DNA from: Bordetella parapertussis
Lineage (GTDB): Bacteria > Pseudomonadota > Gammaproteobacteria > Burkholderiales > Burkholderiaceae_B
Assembly: GCA_945903445.1 (NCBI GenBank)
Contig: CAMDNZ010000038.1
Location: 1 to 31,566, forward strand
Reading direction: 5' to 3'
Length of the DNA stretch: 31,566 nt
Below, piece after piece: positions 1-5,348 of this stretch. Each line of letters starts with the position of its first letter. Within the stretch, counting starts at the first letter, position 1. A program made the translations under genes and the position numbers. The notes under the pieces were generated by a model, which did not search any database, was not told the DNA's origin, and saw nothing but the letters and a program-made list of their open reading frames with translations.

Positions 1-74
1 TTGTCCAGCTGCTCGGCTAGCTTCAGCAGCCCTATCTTGTTTCGGATTACCTTATGATTCTGGGCCATGTTCAT
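1..74 (-). CDS. IS481-like family transposase, N-terminal fragment
   Basis: This is the start of the transposase of the left IS copy, reading out of the window on the minus strand. The visible residues begin MNMAQNHKVIRNKIGLLKLA and run to the window edge. This resembles the N-terminus of transposases in the IS481-like group that start with a helix-turn-helix of the type KLAEQLGNVSQACKVMG (family knowledge). An AAGGAAAAG ribosome-binding sequence precedes the ATG. About 24 codons are present, so the catalytic DDE domain cannot be seen and activity cannot be judged. Confidence 0.65.
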   Translation of the reverse strand, partial: MNMAQNHKVIRNKIGLLKLAEQLD

Positions 75-144
75 CTCTGACTTTTCCTTTCAGGGCTCTT
101 GCCCTAGGTTAACGAAAATGTCAGATTAAGTTTTGACTAATACA
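1..144 (-). mobile_element. Left copy of IS481-like insertion sequence (partial, 5' end only)
   Basis: Bases 1-144 are the exact reverse complement of 31420-31563, so the same element flanks the window in opposite orientation. The inner tip reads TGTATTAGTC (on the minus strand), with a TGT terminus as is usual in IS481-type elements. Similarity to the flank stops abruptly at 144/145, which defines the element end. It lies 2 bp past the sctF stop codon. The rest of the element is outside the window, so no target duplication can be checked. The family assignment rests on the first residues of the transposase and on the tip, and is moderately certain. Confidence 0.8.
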
Positions 145-146
145 AG

Positions 147-365
147 TTATCCGATCTTGGAGATGATGCCCATCATCATCTCCTTGATTGTCTTGAGCAC
201 CGAGCTCTCATAGCCGATCAGCACCGAGTACTGGTTCAAATCAAACTGCGACTTGAGCATGTCCTCTGGGTTGTTCGCCAAATCGGACTTCATCGAAGCG
301 TCGGCATTGTTGGCGGCGCGAGTCACCTGCGAGCCCATGTGCGAGGCGATCGAATCAAGATTCAT
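147..365 (-). CDS. sctF: Type III secretion needle protein SctF (SsaG-like)
   Basis: This 72-residue protein should polymerise into the extracellular T3SS needle. The second half (NPEDMLKSQFDLNQYSVL, then IGYESSVLKTIKEMM and GIISKIG) follows SPI-2 SsaG closely (NPESMIKAQFALQQYS.., INYESSLIKMIKDML, GIIAKI). It ends in the hydrophobic C-terminal helix typical of needle subunits, and length matches the family (about 70-80 residues). AAGGAA precedes the ATG at a good distance. It is the last gene of the minus-strand operon spiC-sctC-sctD-ssaE-araC-sctF that is visible. The IS begins 2 bp after its TAA stop, so the genes that follow ssaG in SPI-2 (ssaH, I, J, K, L) are cut off from it or lie beyond the IS. 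Identification is firm; the operon's continuation is unknown. Confidence 0.93.
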   Translation of the reverse strand: MNLDSIASHMGSQVTRAANNADASMKSDLANNPEDMLKSQFDLNQYSVLIGYESSVLKTIKEMMMGIISKIG

Positions 366-380
366 GGTAGTTCCTTGTCA

Positions 381-1100
381 TTAATGCAATAGCTCGAGCA
401 CAGGCACAACAGTTCGAACTTCATGCCTGACTTCCGTCGGCGACATGCGGTAGTGCCGGCGAAAGCAATCGGAGAAATGAGCGGCGTTGCCAAACCCCGA
501 TTCCAAAGCGACGTCGATCACTTTTTTCGTCGATGTCTCCAACAGCGATCTGGCGTGGTCGAGCCGCTGCGACAGCAGCCAACGCTTGGGCAGAACGCCG
601 TACTTCTCTTTGAACAGATCGTTGAATTTGCGTTGGGGCAATCCGAGCATGTCGGCGTAGCGAGATACAGGCCACGATTCGAGGCGATGGCGGTGGACGA
701 ATTCGAACAGATCGCGATCCACCGCTACCAGATGATGCAATAGCGTCGTACACCGGCAGCCGCCCTGCGCCAGGCCGAAAGCCAGCACGAAACGCAACAT
801 GGCCTCGGCATCGGCGTGGGCCAGCTGATCCACGGCGTGCAACACGTCTGCACTCGCAGGCAAAGCGAGAGGGCCTTCTAGTCTGACGCTATGCTCACCC
901 TCGATCATGAGATGCTGCAATTCGCGGTAGACCGCTTGCAGTTGCGCCGTGACAAAGCTGTATTGCGTACTGGCCGTCGGCATTTTGCTGGGCGCTGAGC
1001 CAGCCATGAGCATCAAGCTCGGGACATCGACCGCGTGCCCTCGGCCCGCCGCCCACAGCTGACCGCCATAAGGGACCAAAATGATATGCAAGGTCGACAT
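381..1100 (-). CDS. AraC-family transcriptional regulator inside the T3SS operon
   Basis: The product is 239 residues from the ATG at 1100, which has AAAGGAAA eight bases upstream. An in-frame ATG at 1136 has no ribosome-binding site. The C-terminal third carries an AraC/XylS-type double helix-turn-helix: YADMLGLPQRKFNDLFKEKY for the first, then DVALESGFGNAAHFSDCFRR, with the family pattern GF-N-HFS-FR--Y-MSPTE. The N-terminal part matches no ligand-binding domain I recognise. AraC proteins control several T3SSs (ExsA, InvF, MxiE, YsaE), some with a secretion chaperone as coactivator. SPI-2 itself has none in this cluster. Here it lies 65 bp after the ssaE-like gene and 15 bp before sctF, so it should be co-transcribed with structural genes. 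It probably regulates T3SS or effector genes, but the targets are unknown. Confidence 0.88.
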   Translation of the reverse strand: MSTLHIILVPYGGQLWAAGRGHAVDVPSLMLMAGSAPSKMPTASTQYSFVTAQLQAVYRELQHLMIEGEHSVRLEGPLALPASADVLHAVDQLAHADAEAMLRFVLAFGLAQGGCRCTTLLHHLVAVDRDLFEFVHRHRLESWPVSRYADMLGLPQRKFNDLFKEKYGVLPKRWLLSQRLDHARSLLETSTKKVIDVALESGFGNAAHFSDCFRRHYRMSPTEVRHEVRTVVPVLELLH

Positions 1101-1165
1101 CGTAGTTTCCTTTTGTGCTGGCATTGGAACCATCATGTGCCGCGCTGGACGGTCGAGCCATCAGG

Positions 1166-1408
1166 TCATGGCCTGAATTGCGCACCGCCTTGATGGAAAC
1201 GCCGCCAGACGGTATCGATCACTTCGCAAGCGGCCAGACAGCCCGCGCGCTGTCTGGCCAGCGCCGCAAAACGGGAAGGCGACTGCGGCCGACGTTGTTG
1301 GCGAGCAAGGTCGTCGATGGCGGTCTCCAGGCGAAGCCGCAAGGCTTGCCGCAAGTGGCCATGCACATCGGCGGCCAGGCCATCTTCAAGTTCGGTTAGG
1401 GTATGCAT
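1166..1408 (-). CDS. SsaE-like small T3SS protein (SctF/translocator co-chaperone type)
   Basis: This 80-residue protein has the same length as Salmonella SsaE and shares its two ends. It begins MHTLTELEDGL (SsaE: MTTLTRLEDLL) and finishes with EVIDTVWRRFHQGG (SsaE: NIINIIYYRYHNSA). In the family these are soluble helical proteins that assist needle or translocator subunits before export. It sits 14 bp after sctD, exactly the position of ssaE after ssaD in SPI-2, which supports the call despite low overall identity. It is rich in Arg and Ala like the rest of this GC-rich operon. No clear ribosome-binding site is visible, so translation is probably coupled to sctD. Confidence 0.75.
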   Translation of the reverse strand: MHTLTELEDGLAADVHGHLRQALRLRLETAIDDLARQQRRPQSPSRFAALARQRAGCLAACEVIDTVWRRFHQGGAQFRP

Positions 1409-1422
1409 GCAGGCCTGCGGTG

Positions 1423-2619
1423 TCAGTCATGCAAAGGCAGAAACGCCAGTTTCTGGTCGCTCGCAAGCGAGACGCCCTCTGCGTTGATGGCCAGCACCCG
1501 CATACCCTGTAATACCGGGCTACCGAGCTGCAAGCGCATGCCATTGGTCAATTCCAGAAACGACGCCTGGGCATTGCCGCCAACGCTGGCGATGGCCGCT
1601 GGTAAGTAATCGGTCACGTGCGCCGCGCTGGCAGCGTTGATAAAATGCAGCACATCGTTTTGTCCCGGTTCCGCGTTCCATTCGGCGAGCAGACTCGCAA
1701 GCGCGATTTGCCGATAGGGTGCCAATTGCCCGGACAACACCCAACCGCGGTCGCCGCGTAGCACACTCAGCCCAGACAGCACGCCAGCGGCCTGAAGTCG
1801 AGGCAACAGCGCCTTGAACTCGTTTGCGCGGCGATCGGAAATCTCCCAACCTCGCAGGCCGGGAAGCTTGTCGAGTGCGCGGGCGAGCGTGGCCGTGCGT
1901 TCATCGCTGCGGACTGCGGCATCGATGACGACCCGATCATCCGCGTTTAAGGTTACCGACACGTCGGTGTAGCCATAGTCGGCAAGCAAAGCACGCACCG
2001 ATTGCTTCAGTTCGTCGTCGCATACGGTTTCCTGCCGCAAGCGCACACCGGCGGCGCGCAGCCTCGCGATAAGCTCACTCATTTGGTCACGGTCGCCACA
2101 GCGCCCGGATAGCATTAAGGTTCGATCGTCTATCCAATGCGTCGTCAGCCTAGGCTCGACACTCAGAACTGCCGGCAACCAATCGCGTGGCGTGGGTCGA
2201 GCGAGGGGTGCTGCGGGCCAGAACGTCCAACTCAAGCCGGCCGCCAGAGCGGCCGTCAGGCCAGTCGCGGCAGCCGCTATCGCCCATGCCTGGCGTCGTG
2301 TCCGAGCGCGGGGCACGGCGGCAGGCGTTGGCAACACGGCATCGATCGGCCCCAGTACGAAGTGTAGGCCCGCCAAATCGATCAAGACGTTTGCAGGAAG
2401 AGGACCGGGCACATGCGGTTTACCCGAGACCCAGCACGACGTTTCGCTGACCAGCTCGACAACCTGCGGCGAGATATCCAGCCGGGCTTTAGCCCCCCCC
2501 TCCAGCGGTAGGACCAGGTCGCAATCCTCGGCACCCACTGTAAATGCACCGGATGGCACGTACAGTTCACGCCCGGACAATGGTCCGTTTAGTAGCTTGA
2601 ATTTGAAAAGAGCGTCCAT
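1423..2619 (-). CDS. sctD: T3SS inner-membrane ring protein SctD (SsaD-like)
   Basis: The product is 398 residues, close to SsaD (about 400). SctD forms the outer of the two inner-membrane rings and connects to the secretin. The N-terminal 95 residues look like the degenerate FHA domain of the family (FKLLNGPLSGRELYVPSG, then FTVGAEDCDLVLPL). An Ala-rich transmembrane segment follows at roughly residues 110-133. The periplasmic part contains repeated ring-building/BON-like units (for example GLSVLRGDRGWVLSGQL). AAGG lies upstream of the ATG, and the gene starts 12 bp after the sctC stop. Order spiC-sctC-sctD-ssaE equals SPI-2 ssaB-C-D-E. Its usual partner SctJ is not in the window. Confidence 0.92.
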   Translation of the reverse strand: MDALFKFKLLNGPLSGRELYVPSGAFTVGAEDCDLVLPLEGGAKARLDISPQVVELVSETSCWVSGKPHVPGPLPANVLIDLAGLHFVLGPIDAVLPTPAAVPRARTRRQAWAIAAAATGLTAALAAGLSWTFWPAAPLARPTPRDWLPAVLSVEPRLTTHWIDDRTLMLSGRCGDRDQMSELIARLRAAGVRLRQETVCDDELKQSVRALLADYGYTDVSVTLNADDRVVIDAAVRSDERTATLARALDKLPGLRGWEISDRRANEFKALLPRLQAAGVLSGLSVLRGDRGWVLSGQLAPYRQIALASLLAEWNAEPGQNDVLHFINAASAAHVTDYLPAAIASVGGNAQASFLELTNGMRLQLGSPVLQGMRVLAINAEGVSLASDQKLAFLPLHD

Positions 2620-2631
2620 GATTGCGTGCCT

Positions 2632-4113
2632 TCAATCCAAAGACCGGGGTTCGGCCTTGATCATGAACAAGCGCACCACGCTACGCGTGCTTTGCGACTT
2701 GCTACGAAACAAAGCACCCAGTATGGGAATATCGCCCAACAACGGTATCTTGCGCTCCGCTTCTATGGTCTCATCCTGCACGAAGCCACCCAGTAGCAGC
2801 GCCTGGCCGACATTCAGCATGGCCTGAGTCGCGATTTCGGCGCTTTGAACTTGCGGCAGCGGTTCGGTGCTGCTGATAGGCTGGCCTTGACGGCCATCTT
2901 GAATGTTCAGCGTCAGCAACACCCGGTCTTTGCCGCGCTCGCGGATCAGCCGTGGCGTGACGCGCATCAACGCCCCAGCGGTCACCGATTCGAGCTTTGC
3001 GTTCTTCTCGCTTACGAGCTTGGTGTAGAAGGTGATGCTACGATCCAGCACGGCCTGGACATTGTCCAATGTCACTACCGATGGCCTCGACACAATCTTG
3101 GCCTTGGACTTCTGCTCGAGCGCACTCAAGCGAATCAGGAAGTTGCCCGAATTGGACAGCAGTGAAGAGAAGCTATCCGACGCCAAGCCACCCGTGTTGA
3201 AGCTCACCGTCCCCCCGCCGATCCGGGCCGAGGCCGACCAGTCGATGCCCAATTCGTTGATATCGGACGCATCGACATCGATGATCGACATCGAAATCTC
3301 GATCAGGGTGGGCCGTTGATCCAGCTTCGGAATCAGGTCGGCGTACAAGGCCATGTTCTTCTTGCGATCGCGCACCAGAACGGCGTTTTGGCGAGTATCG
3401 GCCGAGAACTTGGGCCCGCCGCCGGCATCGGCTGGCGCTGGCGTCTTATCGTCGGACGAGGGTAGCGCCTTGCCTTGCGTCATCTCGCGCAATACGGAGA
3501 CGACCCCGGGAATCACGACCGACTGACTGCGGTAGTTATAGTCGGAGTCGGCCGCATTGGCGTACTTGAGCGGAAAGATGGATACCGTCTCTTTGTTTTG
3601 CTCTTGATTAAGATTTTGATCATCCAGTTGTTTGGCCAAGGTGGCTACTCGGCTCAGGCAGACGGGCACGCCGCTGACCTGTAAGGCATTGGCGCCTCCC
3701 ACACTACGTAACTGGCACGAGGCGCCATCGAGCAAGCCGCTCTGCCCGATCAGTTTCGCCAGTTCGACACCGCTTAGATAGGTCGGCACGATCAGTGCTT
3801 GGTCGACTTCCATGGCTTTGTATACATAGAGGGTATTACCGTCGTAATACGGCATCAGTTGGTACAGCTGTGTCAATTCGGTCAACGCACGACCTTGCGG
3901 ACTGTCCTGCAACGCCCCGGCATAGGGCTCGGTGATCTTGGTGCTCACCACCACTGGTATGCCATAGTTCGCGCCCAGACTCTTAAGTACCGACGCCAAT
4001 GGGGTATTGCGGCTCGAGAAGAAAAAAGCCTGGCCTTCCCAAGCGATTGGTTTGGCTACTGCCGTTGCCGACAATGCAAGAAGAGAACCGGCGATCAAGA
4101 AAGACAGTTTCAT
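2632..4113 (-). CDS. sctC: T3SS outer-membrane secretin SctC (SsaC-like)
   Basis: This 493-residue protein starts at the ATG at 4113, preceded by GGGAGATACGT and followed by a clear Sec signal peptide (MKLSFLIAGSLLALSATAVA, cleavage after AVA). The in-frame upstream extension lacks both. SctC forms the outer-membrane ring through which the needle passes. Domains in order are the N0/N1 periplasmic parts (FFFSSRNTPLASVLKSLGANYGIPV), an N3-type domain (residues about 190-290, with KFSADTRQNAVLVRD), and the secretin core (from about 300). The core includes SRPSVVTLDNVQAV and the conserved end VGQALLLGGFVQDE then KIPLLGDIPILGALFRS. Its start overlaps the spiC stop (ATGA), so translation is probably coupled. 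Confidence 0.95.
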   Translation of the reverse strand: MKLSFLIAGSLLALSATAVAKPIAWEGQAFFFSSRNTPLASVLKSLGANYGIPVVVSTKITEPYAGALQDSPQGRALTELTQLYQLMPYYDGNTLYVYKAMEVDQALIVPTYLSGVELAKLIGQSGLLDGASCQLRSVGGANALQVSGVPVCLSRVATLAKQLDDQNLNQEQNKETVSIFPLKYANAADSDYNYRSQSVVIPGVVSVLREMTQGKALPSSDDKTPAPADAGGGPKFSADTRQNAVLVRDRKKNMALYADLIPKLDQRPTLIEISMSIIDVDASDINELGIDWSASARIGGGTVSFNTGGLASDSFSSLLSNSGNFLIRLSALEQKSKAKIVSRPSVVTLDNVQAVLDRSITFYTKLVSEKNAKLESVTAGALMRVTPRLIRERGKDRVLLTLNIQDGRQGQPISSTEPLPQVQSAEIATQAMLNVGQALLLGGFVQDETIEAERKIPLLGDIPILGALFRSKSQSTRSVVRLFMIKAEPRSLD

Positions 4114-4520
4114 ACGTATCTCCCTGCGACGGGCAGCGGCGCTGCCTCGTCGCGATGACTTGTCGCCAGCAACGCGCACAGCGCCTGCTGCTGTTTGAAC
4201 AGCAGATCGAGCTCGCTTTCAGTAAGCGCGGGAACATAGCGTCGCAAGAGCCACAGGTGTTTATCGGTCATATAGATCGAGTCATCGCGTGCCTCGGGCG
4301 TGGCGGCAAGCAGCAAACACGCTTCAGGCGCCAGCCGGGGGGGACGCTCGAGCATCATGGCCACGGTTACGCCGCTGGAAAAACGCCGCGCTCGCAGGGG
4401 GGACGAGCCAAGCATGCCAGTGAGAACCGTAGCGGCCACCGTCCACTGGGGGCCGGCGATACGTCCGGCCAACCAGTGCAATACCAAAGAAGGGTCAAGT
4501 GCTTTGCTCATGGAAAACAT
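4110..4520 (-). CDS. SpiC/SsaB-like T3SS gatekeeper-complex protein
   Basis: About 136 residues from the ATG at 4520; an ATG three codons later is equally possible. The long in-frame extension to 4751 runs through the promoter region and is not credible. It lies directly before the secretin gene, as ssaB (spiC) lies before ssaC in SPI-2. It has the same size as SpiC (about 130 residues) and a similar pattern in the middle and end (PEACLLLAATPEARDDSIYM, then a helix ESELDLLFKQQQALCALL). In Salmonella SpiC works with SsaM and SsaL to hold back effectors until translocators are secreted, and the SsaM-like gene is also present here. Sequence similarity is weak, so the assignment leans on position and size. 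Confidence 0.68.
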   Translation of the reverse strand: MFSMSKALDPSLVLHWLAGRIAGPQWTVAATVLTGMLGSSPLRARRFSSGVTVAMMLERPPRLAPEACLLLAATPEARDDSIYMTDKHLWLLRRYVPALTESELDLLFKQQQALCALLATSHRDEAAPLPVAGRYV

Positions 4521-4615
4521 AGTGCCCACGGCTGGCTTTGAGGCGCATCCGGTCTTGACCTGAACCGGCGCCGTCAGCCTGCTGCTCCCCCAAACGCAAC
4601 AACATCCAAAGAATT

Positions 4616-4643
4616 TGAATATCAACGATCTTATATATGTCAA
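4616..4643 (-). promoter_or_regulatory. Candidate sigma-70 promoter for the spiC-sctC operon
   Basis: Reading the minus strand, a perfect TTGACA (4643-4638) is followed after 16 bases by TATTCA (4621-4616). The spiC start lies about 95 bases further on. The -10 box is a poor match, as would suit a promoter that needs an activator. Predicted from sequence only. Confidence 0.35.
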
Positions 4644-4666
4644 TCCGGTGTTTCCCTGAGATAACC

Positions 4667-4672
4667 TATAAT
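4667..4672 (+). promoter_or_regulatory. Consensus -10 box (TATAAT) for ssrB
   Basis: A perfect TATAAT lies 31 bases before the ssrB ATG, giving a leader of about 24 bases. No recognisable -35 hexamer is found 16-18 bases upstream, which fits an activator-dependent promoter. Confidence 0.45.
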
Positions 4673-4703
4673 TGCAGCTAGTTTTCTTTCGAGGGCTGTT
4701 TGT

Positions 4704-5348
4704 ATGAGCTTTACTGCTGCGCCGCTTCGCATTCTGATCGTCGAAGACCATACGCTACTCATCGACGGCATCCGCAATCTGCTCGCCGTCCAACCCCGCT
4801 ACGAAGTCGTGGGTGCCGTCTCAGACGGGCTAGCGGTCTACGAAGCCTGTCAGCGCCTGAGCCCCGATATGGTGTTATTGGATCTGGGCTTACCCGGCAT
4901 GGACGGCATCGACGTTATTCACCAATTGCATCGCCGGTGGGAAGCGCTACGCATCGTCGTGGTCACGGCTTCCACCGAAGAGCATCGTGGCTGCGCCGCA
5001 CTTGCCGCAGGCGCCCTGGCCTATGTGCTCAAGCAAAGTCCGCAGCAAGTTCTACTTGCCGCGCTTCAACATGCCGCGCTGGGCAAGACTTATATCGATA
5101 TGGCGCTAAAGCTGGAGACCTTGGCCGTGGGAGAACGCACGCCAGGCGAGACCGCGCTTACCCTGCGTGAGCGTCAGGTATTGAAATTGGTGGCCGAGGG
5201 CCGTCGCAACCGTGAGGTCGCTGAATCGCTGTGTATCAGCCTCAAGACAGTGGAAACCCACCGCCTCAATCTGATGCGCAAACTCGACGCACACAACGCC
5301 GCGGATTTGAGCAACTGGGCGAGGCGTCTGGGATTATCGGACGCTTAG
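4704..5348 (+). CDS. ssrB: SsrB-like NarL/FixJ-family response regulator
   Basis: The product is 214 residues (SsrB is 212). The receiver domain (about 8-120) shows the acidic pair E14-D15, phosphoacceptor D60 (PDMVLLDLGLPG), T88 and K110. The LuxR-type helix-turn-helix (about 151-210) reads LTLRERQVLKLVAEG..NREVAESL and SLKTVETHRLNLMRKL, nearly as in SsrB (LTLRERQVLKLIDEG, SIKTVETHRMNMMRKL). The shared stretch SSQQVLLAALQ / SPQQVLLAALQ supports orthology rather than a generic NarL protein. It should activate the T3SS operons after phosphotransfer from the SsrA-like kinase. It is divergent from the spiC operon and convergent with ssrA, with the two stop codons sharing TTAG. In Salmonella ssrA and ssrB lie in tandem. 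A GAGGG sequence precedes the start. Confidence 0.9.
   Translation: MSFTAAPLRILIVEDHTLLIDGIRNLLAVQPRYEVVGAVSDGLAVYEACQRLSPDMVLLDLGLPGMDGIDVIHQLHRRWEALRIVVVTASTEEHRGCAALAAGALAYVLKQSPQQVLLAALQHAALGKTYIDMALKLETLAVGERTPGETALTLRERQVLKLVAEGRRNREVAESLCISLKTVETHRLNLMRKLDAHNAADLSNWARRLGLSDA

Larger units (their letters stand above)
4521..4703. promoter_or_regulatory. Divergent control region between spiC operon and ssrB
   Basis: This 183-bp gap separates the divergent spiC and ssrB-like genes and is clearly richer in A+T than its flanks, especially 4610-4690. It must hold the promoters for both directions. SsrB is known in Salmonella to bind AT-rich DNA upstream of SPI-2 operons and its own gene, so this is the natural place for its sites. 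I cannot identify a specific binding motif with confidence. Confidence 0.6.

Noticed and set aside
4521..4751. N-terminal extension of the SpiC-like protein to 4751
   Set aside because: It would run through the AT-rich divergent promoter and into ssrB; SpiC length fits the start at 4520 or 4511.
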